Below, piece by piece: positions 36,417 to 46,445 of a stretch of 64,000 nt of DNA. The stretch comes from Mesobacillus subterraneus. Its GTDB lineage: Bacteria; Bacillota; Bacilli; Bacillales; Cytobacillaceae. How positions within the stretch are numbered: the first letter of the stretch is position 1; the number at the start of each line of letters is the position of its first letter. The translations under genes were made by a program, and so were the position numbers. A model generated the notes under the pieces. That model was not told the DNA's origin. It searched no databases and was given only the letters and a program-made list of their open reading frames with translations. Where the stretch lies: positions 62,001 through 126,000 of the forward strand of contig NZ_JAMBOF010000011.1 of assembly GCF_023715485.1 (NCBI RefSeq), written 5' to 3'.

Positions 36417-38135
36417 ATGAAAGTGGAAGCGCTACCAGTAACGCAAGGGGATCATAATTTAAAAAACTATCGAGAACTTCACAGCCAATTTGATTGGAGT
36501 GAAGCTGAAAAGGAATTTTCCTGGTCTGAAACAGGCAGGGTCAATATGGCATATGAGGCGATTGACCGCCATGCAAATGGGTTCAGGAAAAATAAAATCG
36601 CGCTGTACTATCAAGACGGTGTCCGCAAAGAAAAGTATACTTTTAAAGAAATGAAGGAACTGACAAATAAGGCTGGAAATGTCTTCAAGACTTATGCTGA
36701 TGTAGAAAAAGGTGACCGTGTATTTATCTTTATGCCTCGTTCTCCAGAATTGTATTTTGCTGTTCTCGGAGCGGTCAAGCTAGGTGCGATTGTAGGTCCT
36801 TTATTCGAAGCATTCATGGAAGGTGCTGTACGTGACAGGCTGCAGGACAGCGGGGCCAAGGTTTTGGTGACGACTCCGGAACTATTGGAAAGGGTTCCTG
36901 TCAGTGACTTGCCTGATTTAAAACACATTCTGCTTGTCGGAGACAATTTGCAGGATAATGGTCAGTATATTGACTTTAAACAAAAGCTTTCCGAAGCAAG
37001 CAACAAGCTTGCGATCGAGTGGGTGGACCGCAATGATGGTTTGATTTTACATTACACATCTGGCTCAACTGGAAAGCCAAAAGGCGTTCTTCATGTCCAT
37101 AATGCTATGATTCAGCATTATCAGACAGCGAAATGGGTGTTGGACATTAAAGAAGATGATGTATATTGGTGCACCGCCGATCCAGGCTGGGTAACAGGTA
37201 CTTCATATGGGATTTTCGGTCCGTGGCTTGCTGGAACGTCTAATGTCATTATTGGCGGCCGTTTCAATCCAGAAACATGGTATAAGATGATCGAAGAGTA
37301 CGGAGTTACTGTCTGGTACAGTGCCCCAACTGCATTCAGGATGCTGATGGGTGCAGGGGATGAAGTCGTGAAGAAGTTTGACCTCAAATCGCTACGCCAT
37401 ATCTTGAGTGTTGGTGAGCCGCTGAATCCTGAGGTTGTAAGATGGGGTATGAAGGTATTCCACCTTCGCATCCATGATACATGGTGGATGACAGAGACTG
37501 GCGCACAGCTGATTTGTAACTATCCAAGCATGGAAATCAAGCCGGGTTCAATGGGCAAACCGATTCCAGGAGTAAAAGCGGCGATTGTCGATGACCAGGG
37601 CAATGAATTGCCTCCGTACAGAATGGGCAATTTGGCAATCAAAAAGGGCTGGCCGTCAATGATGCATACAATCTGGAACAACCCTCAAAAATATGACTCA
37701 TACTTTATGCCTGGCGACTGGTATGTTTCCGGGGACTCAGCGTATATGGATGAAGACGGCTACTTCTGGTTCCAGGGAAGGATTGATGATGTCATCATGA
37801 CTTCCGGAGAACGTGTCGGACCTTTTGAAGTAGAAAGTAAGCTTGTTGAACACCCTGCAGTTGCTGAAGCGGGCGTCATCGGCAAGCCGGATCCGGTCCG
37901 CGGAGAAATCATCAAGGCATTTATCGCATTGCGTGATGGCTATGAGCAATCAGACGAATTGATCGAAGAGATTCGCCAATTTGTTAAAAAAGGCCTTGCA
38001 GCACATGCAGCTCCGCGTGAAATCGAATTCCGCGACAAGCTTCCGAAAACACGAAGCGGTAAAATCATGCGCCGTGTATTGAAGGCGTGGGAGCTAGATC
38101 TTCCTACTGGTGACTTGTCTACGATGGAAGACTAA
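36417..38135 (+). CDS. acsA: Acetyl-CoA synthetase AcsA
   Basis: AcsA activates acetate to acetyl-CoA through acetyl-AMP. The 572-residue protein has the P-loop-like LHYTSGSTGKPKGV, WWMTETG, SGDSAYMDEDGYFWFQGRIDD and the C-terminal PKTRSGKIMRR with K549, the same residue number acetylated by AcuA in B. subtilis. AGGGGG precedes the ATG. It is divergent from acuABC, whose products control its activity. A terminator follows 12 bp after the stop. Confidence 0.95.
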   Translation: MKVEALPVTQGDHNLKNYRELHSQFDWSEAEKEFSWSETGRVNMAYEAIDRHANGFRKNKIALYYQDGVRKEKYTFKEMKELTNKAGNVFKTYADVEKGDRVFIFMPRSPELYFAVLGAVKLGAIVGPLFEAFMEGAVRDRLQDSGAKVLVTTPELLERVPVSDLPDLKHILLVGDNLQDNGQYIDFKQKLSEASNKLAIEWVDRNDGLILHYTSGSTGKPKGVLHVHNAMIQHYQTAKWVLDIKEDDVYWCTADPGWVTGTSYGIFGPWLAGTSNVIIGGRFNPETWYKMIEEYGVTVWYSAPTAFRMLMGAGDEVVKKFDLKSLRHILSVGEPLNPEVVRWGMKVFHLRIHDTWWMTETGAQLICNYPSMEIKPGSMGKPIPGVKAAIVDDQGNELPPYRMGNLAIKKGWPSMMHTIWNNPQKYDSYFMPGDWYVSGDSAYMDEDGYFWFQGRIDDVIMTSGERVGPFEVESKLVEHPAVAEAGVIGKPDPVRGEIIKAFIALRDGYEQSDELIEEIRQFVKKGLAAHAAPREIEFRDKLPKTRSGKIMRRVLKAWELDLPTGDLSTMED

Positions 38136-38146
38136 TTTAATAATGT

Positions 38147-38182
38147 GAAAGAGCGTGAATTTGAGATTCACGCTCTTTTTAT
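38147..38182 (+). terminator. Terminator after acsA
   Basis: The 13-bp stem AAAGAGCGTGAAT/ATTCACGCTCTTT is followed by TTATT. Confidence 0.85.
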
Positions 38183-38191
38183 TGTTCAGGA

Positions 38192-38270
38192 AAGCTCTAA
38201 CTTCTTAAACTTAGTTGCTATCAAATCTGCTTAGTATTTTATTACATTCTTGGTTCAGAAACTTCTTAGA
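38192..38270. repeat. Probable decayed left half of a family 2 element
   Basis: Segments AAGCTCT, TTAAACTTAGTTGCT, TTAGTATT and GGTTCAGAAACTTCTT occur in the same order as in 22716-22800, with many substitutions. No right end is recognised. Confidence 0.5.
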
Positions 38271-38345
38271 GATGCTTGATGCCCAAAAAAAATGGGCTAT
38301 CAGCTTGATTCATAAAGCACAATCACTATAAAAACCACCTTAATG

Positions 38346-38388
38346 AAAAACAAACCCCGCAACCATCAGGATGCGGGGTTTGTTTTGC
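38346..38388 (-). terminator. Terminator of the class A PBP gene
   Basis: The long stem AACAAACCCCGCA/TGCGGGGTTTGTT is followed on the minus strand by TTTCATT. Confidence 0.85.
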
Positions 38389-38398
38389 TATTATAATG

Positions 38399-41287
38399 CT
38401 AGTTTCCGTTGCCATTACCGTTTCCGTCTCCGTCACCAGGCGGTGGCGGCGGCGGTGGTTTAGGTGGATCCTTCGGTTTAGGGTTGGTTGGCGGCGGATC
38501 CTTTGGTTTTGGATAAGCTGGAGGATCCTTTGGCTCTTCCTTTTTGCCAATCTCTATGATATTGGATGGTGCAGACTCTTTACCTGCAATATCGACGGCT
38601 GTTACATAGAATGAGCCGTCACCTGCTTTGAAGACTAAGTTTGCTCCAGCTTTGATACTGCCGACTTTTTTCTTGTTGTTATAGATCCTGTAGCCGACAA
38701 TGTCATTTTCAGGATGTTTGCCCCACGTAATCGTGGTGCCTGAAAGCTTGATTCCCAATGCTGACGGGTTCTTGCCATTCTCACTCAGCTTATCATCTGC
38801 AACAAGGATTTTTGACCATGCATCCTTTTTAGGAATAAGCTGTTGAGGATTCCTGATTTTATGTCCGATAATGCTTTCCATATACTCTGGATTTAGAATG
38901 ACACCTGTTTCTGTAAACTCAGCTGGTGTTGAATCAAGAGCAAGGAAGCGCTTGTCCCCAACGAAAACGAATTTGTTTTCAACCAGGCTGTCATCAACCT
39001 TAGTAGGTGCGTATTTAGCGATGAAGTAATCAGACTCAACAAGGCCTGCTTTCGAACATGCGCTTGAAGGCAGCAAGCCTGATACGCCGCAATAAGATCT
39101 CTTGACGATTCCGCCTGGCATCTTGAAGCGTTCTTCAGGATCAACTAGCTGAGGCGCTACCGAATAAGCGTCGTTCATGAGGTCAGCCCAGATGTATTGG
39201 GTACGGACACCATAGCTCAGACCCTTATAATTCCTCTCAAGTGCCTTTGGTGTGTCATATCCAAGCCAGACGCCGAATGATACATTCGGGTTGGTTGCAA
39301 CAAACCATGAATCGATGTACTCATGGCCAGTTCCTGTCTTTCCTGCCCAGTCGGAGCCGAACTTCAGCCTGCCTTTTACAGCTGTCGCCGTTCCTCGGTT
39401 AATAACGTCACGCATCATATCGATCGTTAAGTAAGCTGTCTGCGGGCTAAAAACATCGACTGGTTCAGCTTTATGCTGATACACGATGTTCCCTTGTTTA
39501 TCAACGATTTTTTCAATTAAATACGCATCGATGAATTTACCATCGTTTGCGAATGTGCCAAACGCATTGGTGTTTTCTTCGACAGTTACACCGCCTCGCA
39601 GGGAACCAATCGCGGTGGAGGGGTTTTCATAATCGTCTTTTTGTAAATTAGTGAACCCCATTTTATCTAGGAAGGTTGCCGGTCTCTGGGCAAGTATGCT
39701 TTTATAAGCGAGAACAGCGGGTACGTTGTATGACTTTGTAAGCGCATGTCGTGCAGTCGTTAAACCGCTGTATCTCATGTCATAGTTATTTGGCCATGGC
39801 TTGGCTTTTCCATTCAGAAATACTTCTACATCCGGAAGAACTGAACCGGGATGCAGTTTACCCAGCTCCATTGCCGGAGCGTATACAAGAAGCGGCTTCA
39901 TCGTTGAGCCATTTTGTCTTGGAGCATTCGTGGCGTGATTAAGTTGTTCACGCTTGAAGTTTCGTCCGCCGACAAAGCTGATGATTTTACCGGTCTTGTT
40001 TTCTATTAAGGTCGCGCCAACTTCAACAGGCTCCATGATGGTTATCTTTTTATTGGGATCATCCGGATCCGGAACTTCCTGTGGTTTATCTCTTCCATAA
40101 TAGGCGTAATTCTTGGCTGTTACCTGCATTTTGTCATAAATGTCTTTGTTGATTGTTGAATAAATCTTATATCCATTCTGGCGGAGGTCTCTATCCGCGA
40201 GAGCATGATATTCCGCTCGCAGTTCTTTATCTTTTTCGAAATCTTCAGGTTCATATCCATCGCGCTCGGCAAGGATTTTTGCTAAAATTTCCACTGCCCG
40301 GCCTTCGATTTCAAAAGTGAGGTACGGATATTCTTCGACCGTATTGTCACTAGGAACCTCTTTTACAAAATCCTTGGTAATATCATGGTTAATCGCTTCT
40401 TTGAATTCTTCATCCGTAATAAATCCAGCGCCATGCATCCTTGTAAGCACTGTCTTAAACCTTGTCAAACCTGGTTCAAGTCCAGTTTCATCCTTGAGTT
40501 TTCCGTGGTCGCTGCTGAACGGGGTATAACCGAATGGGCTCTGCGGCAATCCGGCGATAAATGCTGCCTGAGGCAAAGTAAGATCCTTTGCGTCTTTACC
40601 GAAGATACCCTTTGCCGCTGCCTGGACACCGGCAATGTTACTGCCATTTGCGTTTCGCCCAAATGTAGCAACATTCAAATAGGCTTCCAGAATCTCTTTT
40701 TTATCGAAGAATTTTTCGAGACGGAGAGCGAGTAGAATCTCCTTTGCTTTACGTTCGAAAGAAATTTCGTTCGTCAAGATCTGGTTTTTGATGAGCTGCT
40801 GTGTCAGTGTACTTCCCCCGGAGGATGTCGCTGAGTTTGTAACCTCCTGGAAAAGTGCGCGCATGATCGCTTTTGGTACGACACCATCGTGCTCATAGAA
40901 GTATTCATCCTCAGTAGCCACTACTGCATTGACCAAATGCGCTGACATATCATCAAGCTTTACTTCTTCACGGTAAAGGTCTGTACGCAGCTTGCCGAGA
41001 TAAACGTCGTTATCAAAATATAAATCCGAAGTTTCTTCATAGTTGTATATATCTTTTTTCATATTCTCATAAGGCCTGATTTGTTCATCTTTGACAAGGG
41101 ATGCGAAATATCCGGCTCCGACACCGCCAGCAAATCCTGCACCAAGGATCAGTACAATAATCAATAACAGCAGCATGTTCCAGACAACCGAATAGGTAAT
41201 CCTCGCTCCTTTTACGGTTTTTTTATTCGTAAAAAAAGCACCCAAGGATTTTAATTTCTCTTTCCAAGGCTGTTTTTCTTCCTGCAT
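38399..41287 (-). CDS. Class A penicillin-binding protein (glycosyltransferase-transpeptidase)
   Basis: This bifunctional peptidoglycan synthase has 962 residues. An N-terminal cytoplasmic segment is followed by a membrane helix (about 31-58). The GT51 domain has catalytic E126 in VVATEDEYFYEHDG and GGSTLTQQLIKNQ. The transpeptidase domain has S461-TMK464 in QNGSTMKP, SYN and GKTGTGHEYIDSW. A fibronectin-III-like domain (about 830-920, TITWGKHPENDIVGYRIYNN) and a Pro/Lys/Asp-rich tail ending in a GN repeat follow. It is a PBP1A-type enzyme, but an assignment to ponA is not made because that gene normally sits elsewhere. Confidence 0.9.
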   Translation of the reverse strand: MQEEKQPWKEKLKSLGAFFTNKKTVKGARITYSVVWNMLLLLIIVLILGAGFAGGVGAGYFASLVKDEQIRPYENMKKDIYNYEETSDLYFDNDVYLGKLRTDLYREEVKLDDMSAHLVNAVVATEDEYFYEHDGVVPKAIMRALFQEVTNSATSSGGSTLTQQLIKNQILTNEISFERKAKEILLALRLEKFFDKKEILEAYLNVATFGRNANGSNIAGVQAAAKGIFGKDAKDLTLPQAAFIAGLPQSPFGYTPFSSDHGKLKDETGLEPGLTRFKTVLTRMHGAGFITDEEFKEAINHDITKDFVKEVPSDNTVEEYPYLTFEIEGRAVEILAKILAERDGYEPEDFEKDKELRAEYHALADRDLRQNGYKIYSTINKDIYDKMQVTAKNYAYYGRDKPQEVPDPDDPNKKITIMEPVEVGATLIENKTGKIISFVGGRNFKREQLNHATNAPRQNGSTMKPLLVYAPAMELGKLHPGSVLPDVEVFLNGKAKPWPNNYDMRYSGLTTARHALTKSYNVPAVLAYKSILAQRPATFLDKMGFTNLQKDDYENPSTAIGSLRGGVTVEENTNAFGTFANDGKFIDAYLIEKIVDKQGNIVYQHKAEPVDVFSPQTAYLTIDMMRDVINRGTATAVKGRLKFGSDWAGKTGTGHEYIDSWFVATNPNVSFGVWLGYDTPKALERNYKGLSYGVRTQYIWADLMNDAYSVAPQLVDPEERFKMPGGIVKRSYCGVSGLLPSSACSKAGLVESDYFIAKYAPTKVDDSLVENKFVFVGDKRFLALDSTPAEFTETGVILNPEYMESIIGHKIRNPQQLIPKKDAWSKILVADDKLSENGKNPSALGIKLSGTTITWGKHPENDIVGYRIYNNKKKVGSIKAGANLVFKAGDGSFYVTAVDIAGKESAPSNIIEIGKKEEPKDPPAYPKPKDPPPTNPKPKDPPKPPPPPPPGDGDGNGNGNGN

Positions 41288-41380
41288 TCATATCATTCCC
41301 CCTAAAATCACATACATTATAGCATAAACACGCTGTCGAAAAGGCGACAATCTTAATTTTTCAGAAAATTTATGTCGAAT

Positions 41381-41410
41381 TTGACAATATATATGACTTT
41401 GTGGTAAAAA
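41381..41410 (+). promoter_or_regulatory. Possible promoter of the tyrS T-box transcript
   Basis: TTGACA at 41381-41386 is perfect. The best -10 is TAAAAA at 41405-41410, 18 bp away, which is weak. Confidence 0.45.
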
Positions 41411-41431
41411 TGCTTTAATAACTTTATAGTA

Positions 41432-42983
<1,552 letters not shown>

Positions 42984-43013
42984 GGCAAGCGAGCTGATTG
43001 CAACTGCCCAATG

Positions 43014-43053
43014 AAAAACAGTCTTCCTCATTTGCAGGAAGACTGTTTTTTTG
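43014..43053 (+). terminator. Terminator after tyrS
   Basis: The 14-bp stem AAAACAGTCTTCCT/AGGAAGACTGTTTT is followed by further T residues. Confidence 0.9.
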
Positions 43054-43153
43054 GTTCTGGAATAATGTTTTTAGCGTAATTAATGCTGATAGAAGGTTGT
43101 TGTTCGAAGTTGGAGTCCAAGTTGAAGCAGTAATTCTTTTGAAACTTCTTCCA

Positions 43154-43269
43154 TTCCGCAACTTTTTGTCGAAATTCCGCAAGTTCATGCTGAAATTCCG
43201 CAACTTTCCAGCGTCATTCCGCAAGTTCAACCTGAAATCCCGCAACTTTCATCCCTTATTCCGCAACTT
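43154..43269. repeat. Array of six short direct repeats, core TTCCGCAAC/GTT, period exactly 21 bp
   Basis: The core TTCCGCAA(C/G)TT starts at 43154, 43175, 43196, 43217, 43238 (one base changed) and 43259, so all five steps are 21 bp. The first four units alternate CAACTTT and CAAGTTC. The linkers often contain GAAA just before the next core. It lies between the tyrS terminator and the rpsD terminator. Confidence 0.92.
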
Positions 43270-43333
43270 GTGTAAAATTACTTGAAAAGTGTAACCGAAA
43301 CCTATGTAAAAACAAAAGTAAAAACAAAAACAA

Positions 43334-43362
43334 AACCCCCGACCAGAATGGTCAGGGGTCTA
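43334..43362 (-). terminator. Terminator of rpsD
   Basis: The stem ACCCCCGACCA/TGGTCAGGGGT is followed on the minus strand by TTTGTTTTTG. Confidence 0.8.
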
Positions 43363-43374
43363 AAGATCAAACTA

Positions 43375-43977
43375 TTAACGAGAGTAGAATTCAACGATAA
43401 GTGCTTCGTTGATTTCAGCTGGAAGTTCAGAACGCTCAGGCATGCGAGTGAAAGTTCCTTCTAGCTTGTCTGCGTCGAAAGTCAAGAAGTCAGGTACGAA
43501 GTTGTTAACTTCGATTGCTTCTTTAACTGCATCAAGGTTGCGAGACTTTTCACGAAGTGTGATTGTCTGGCCAGGTGCTACGCGGTAAGATGGGATGTCT
43601 ACGCGTGCGCCATCAACCATGATGTGGCCGTGGTTTACTAACTGGCGTGCTGCACGACGAGTGCGAGCAAGACCAAGGCGGTAAACAACGTTGTCTAAAC
43701 GAGCTTCAAGAAGAATCATGAAGTTTTCGCCGTGCTTACCAGGCATTTTGCCTGCTTTGTCAAACAAGTTACGGAACTGGCGCTCAGTAACTCCGTACAT
43801 GTGGCGAAGCTTTTGCTTCTCTTGTAATTGTAATCCGTATTCGGATAATTTTTTACGCTGGTTAGGACCATGAGGACCTGGTGCGTAAGGGCGTTTTTCT
43901 AATTCTTTACCTGTACCGCTTAGTGAAATTCCAAGACGGCGGGATAGTTTCCAGCTTGGGCCGGTATAACGAGCCAT
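43375..43977 (-). CDS. rpsD: 30S ribosomal protein S4
   Basis: S4 is a primary 16S rRNA-binding protein that nucleates 30S assembly. The 200-residue sequence begins [21 protein letters not shown] and contains the S4 RNA-binding domain [28 protein letters not shown]. It is monocistronic, as in B. subtilis. AAGGAGGAGT precedes the ATG. A 190-nt leader precedes it, consistent with autoregulation by S4. Confidence 0.97.
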   Translation of the reverse strand: MARYTGPSWKLSRRLGISLSGTGKELEKRPYAPGPHGPNQRKKLSEYGLQLQEKQKLRHMYGVTERQFRNLFDKAGKMPGKHGENFMILLEARLDNVVYRLGLARTRRAARQLVNHGHIMVDGARVDIPSYRVAPGQTITLREKSRNLDAVKEAIEVNNFVPDFLTFDADKLEGTFTRMPERSELPAEINEALIVEFYSR

Positions 43978-44160
43978 GAATGACTCCTCCTTAGTTTTTA
44001 TTTTGTAAAATAAAAACAGATTGTGATTGTACAGTTATGGGTATTTTGTTTTCATGTACCTTCGCCCTAGCAGCAGCGGGTTACGAGATACACCATCAAA
44101 TAGATTGAGGAACAAAATACATACATAAAGTTGGTCACATAGGCTGCGATATTTTACACA
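43978..44160 (-). promoter_or_regulatory. rpsD leader, candidate S4 autoregulatory RNA
   Basis: From the promoter at 44167-44196 the transcript has about 180 nt before the start. It includes a segment that can fold as TGTATCTCG...CGAAGGTACA around CCGCTGCTGCTAGGG (44059-44100). The B. subtilis rpsD leader is known to bind S4. Whether this sequence matches that structure was not modelled. Confidence 0.45.
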
Positions 44161-44166
44161 AAGAGT

Positions 44167-44196
44167 ATTATATAATTTTTGTTCGCATAAAGTCAA
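44167..44196 (-). promoter_or_regulatory. SigA promoter of rpsD
   Basis: On the minus strand TTGACT (44196-44191) and TATAAT (44172-44167) are separated by 18 bp. Confidence 0.75.
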
Positions 44197-44436
44197 GGCA
44201 ATATTGAAAAGAAAGAATGAATACTTCCTGAAAGAATATGATTATATATCATACTATTTTACTAGGTCTATGATATAATTAGCAGTAATTGTTTTGTATT
44301 TCGAAAATTTGGTTATTTACATTGATATAGCATCTTGCCACGTGAGCACATGCAGGTTTTTCTGCCTGAATGCGCATGGATATTATGAGCCACATACGAA
44401 TCACTGCTGAAGTGATTTTAAAAACAGGTGATACAT

Positions 44437-46332
44437 ATGGAAGAAACTGTAGAACGTGAAATAATATTGGAGCTAAAATGCCGATTTTTTGATTTGATCA
44501 GTACTGGCGGACAATCTCTTTCCTATTCGAATGTTTTATCTCAAATGATGGCTGCGCTGCAAGCTTTGCTGAAAGCTGATGAGGTTGATTTATACAGCTG
44601 TGAAGTATGGAACCAAGGATTGATATTGGAAGCCACGACTCGGGCTGCTGGAAACGAAATCATCACAGGTAAAGTCCCTGACTGCTTGTTGAGTAATATT
44701 GGGTCTGGGCAGAACACCTTCATTGTCAAGCCAGCGTTTATGCCAAATCATGACTTACTGTTTACCTTTAAGGATAATGAAAAATTAACGGGTTTGCTCG
44801 CATTCAAAATGAACAGCAATTCACCAGCCAATGCTTCCGACAGGCTTTTGGAGATGATCTCTCATGAGTGTGGTGCCTTTATTGAGAAAGTACGAAGTCT
44901 TGTCCACACTCTGGAGGAAGAAAAACGGTATAAGCAATTGTTCAGGGTCACGGAAAAATTCCATTCCACAATGGATATGGATGCTGTGCTGGGAGAAATC
45001 ATTTCGACGCTTCAGGAAGTATATCCTTCCTTTACGTATTATTTGCTATTATCCCATGACCATAAGGGTTATGGTGGCTTGCCTGTAAAAGATTTGGAAT
45101 ATGACAGCGAAAATTTTACAGCCATGCAATCTTATGTAAGCGGACAAATCCAATTTGAAGATTCTGTGGCTGATAAAAATTCTATTATGTATGCTCCTTT
45201 AAAAGGTAAACAAGGTGTTTACGGAGTACTTCAGGTGATAGCCCCTGACTCTCTTGTTTTTCCGCAAAATGAAGTTGAATTTATCAAGCTGCTTGCAAAT
45301 ACTGCAGGAAGCGCCCTGGAAAATGCCAAGCTTTATGAACAATCCAGGAAATTGGTGGCTGATCTCCAGCTGATCAATGAAACGTCGCACCAGCTCAATA
45401 CGAGCCTTCGTTTGACGGATACTATGAGTTTTATATGCGGCCAGATTTTAAAATCGTTCAAGGCGCAGGAAGTCGGCTTTATCATGCTTGACTCAGAGAA
45501 TGATGATTACACTGTGGTCCAGGGAAGCACCAGTTTTTTCTTTTCGAAGGAAGCGTCCGAGTATATATTTGATGTCGGCAGAAGGGTTCAAAGGGAAATG
45601 GAGCCTCTATTCATAGGGGATTTTGTCGCGGAAAATGGGGTTGCTTCATTGCATTACCGCTCGGTCATGGGTGTTCCGATGATCCAAAGCGGTGAACTGA
45701 AAGGATTTGCCCTCGTCATGCATGAAGAGCCCTATCACTTTGCCTTTGACACTTTTAAGTTGCTGCAATCTCTTATCCACCATTCAACCTTGGCATTCAC
45801 TAATTCAATTCTGCGTGAAGAACTTGAAAAAATGGTTGTAACAGACCACTTAACGAAGCTTTATTCACGCGGATATTTGGATGACAAAATGAATCTGTCG
45901 ATGCTTGAAGATGCCCAGGGCACTTTTATATTAATAGATATTGATAACTTTAAGGGTGTTAATGATAAGTATGGGCACCAGGTTGGGGATGATGTACTCA
46001 TCCAGCTCGCCCGCCAGATCGCCAAAAATATTCGCGGAACGGATATTGGCGCCAGATGGGGAGGGGAAGAGCTCGCAATCTATTTACCGGGAGCGCCGCT
46101 TGATATTGGTGTCATGATTGCGAACAGGCTTGTCGACAAAGTCGAAAAACATACTAATCCCAGCGTGACGATTTCGTGCGGTGTTTCCACTTGGATCAAG
46201 GGTCAGGAAGACACAGTCAAGTCCGTCTTTAAAAGGGCTGACCAGGCGCTCTATCTCGCGAAAAACTCCGGGAAAAATAAAGTTGTTGTCCAAAAAGAAA
46301 ATCAGTTTAATTTTATCAGCACTCAGGAATGA
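44437..46332 (+). CDS. dgcP: Diguanylate cyclase DgcP (YtrP), GAF-GGDEF
   Basis: This enzyme makes cyclic di-GMP from two GTP. After about 470 residues of GAF-like sensor sequence (two or three modules, e.g. YAPLKGKQGVYGVLQV and HYRSVMGVPMIQSGELKG) comes a GGDEF domain with active-site GGEEL at 542-546. An RGTD inhibitory I-site lies five residues before it, so product inhibition is likely. No membrane segment is seen. The ATG at 44437 has AGGTGA close upstream; a GTG three codons earlier is possible. In B. subtilis ytrP lies at the same place, near rpsD. Confidence 0.9.
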   Translation: MEETVEREIILELKCRFFDLISTGGQSLSYSNVLSQMMAALQALLKADEVDLYSCEVWNQGLILEATTRAAGNEIITGKVPDCLLSNIGSGQNTFIVKPAFMPNHDLLFTFKDNEKLTGLLAFKMNSNSPANASDRLLEMISHECGAFIEKVRSLVHTLEEEKRYKQLFRVTEKFHSTMDMDAVLGEIISTLQEVYPSFTYYLLLSHDHKGYGGLPVKDLEYDSENFTAMQSYVSGQIQFEDSVADKNSIMYAPLKGKQGVYGVLQVIAPDSLVFPQNEVEFIKLLANTAGSALENAKLYEQSRKLVADLQLINETSHQLNTSLRLTDTMSFICGQILKSFKAQEVGFIMLDSENDDYTVVQGSTSFFFSKEASEYIFDVGRRVQREMEPLFIGDFVAENGVASLHYRSVMGVPMIQSGELKGFALVMHEEPYHFAFDTFKLLQSLIHHSTLAFTNSILREELEKMVVTDHLTKLYSRGYLDDKMNLSMLEDAQGTFILIDIDNFKGVNDKYGHQVGDDVLIQLARQIAKNIRGTDIGARWGGEELAIYLPGAPLDIGVMIANRLVDKVEKHTNPSVTISCGVSTWIKGQEDTVKSVFKRADQALYLAKNSGKNKVVVQKENQFNFISTQE

Positions 46333-46350
46333 GTGCTTTTCTTTTTTTTG
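46317..46350 (+). terminator. Terminator overlapping the end of dgcP
   Basis: The stem AGCACTCA/TGAGTGCT contains the stop codon region and is followed by TTTCTTTTTTTT. Confidence 0.8.
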
Positions 46351-46411
46351 TTGTGAGATAAATTACTTTCCATATAGGGATAAATATCATATCCTGATTA
46401 TGGGGGTAATT

Positions 46412-46425
46412 TGTAAGCGGTTACA
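46412..46425 (+). promoter_or_regulatory. cre site (CcpA operator) before methionine gamma-lyase
   Basis: TGTAAGCGGTTACA fits the cre consensus TGWAANCGNTNWCA at every position. It lies 20 bp ahead of the start codon, just before the ribosome binding site, where bound CcpA would block elongation or initiation. Confidence 0.8.
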
Positions 46426-46445
46426 ATTATATAGGAGGAATCGTA

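Noticed and set aside
43154-43269. CRISPR array or coding heptad repeat
   Set aside because: The 21-bp unit is too short for CRISPR. It keeps frame and gives FRNF/FRKF heptads in a 95-codon plus-strand frame (42998-43285), but that frame starts inside the tyrS terminator with no ribosome site.
44280-44436. c-di-GMP riboswitch before dgcP
   Set aside because: The conserved bases of c-di-GMP-I or -II riboswitches were not found; only simple hairpins are seen.
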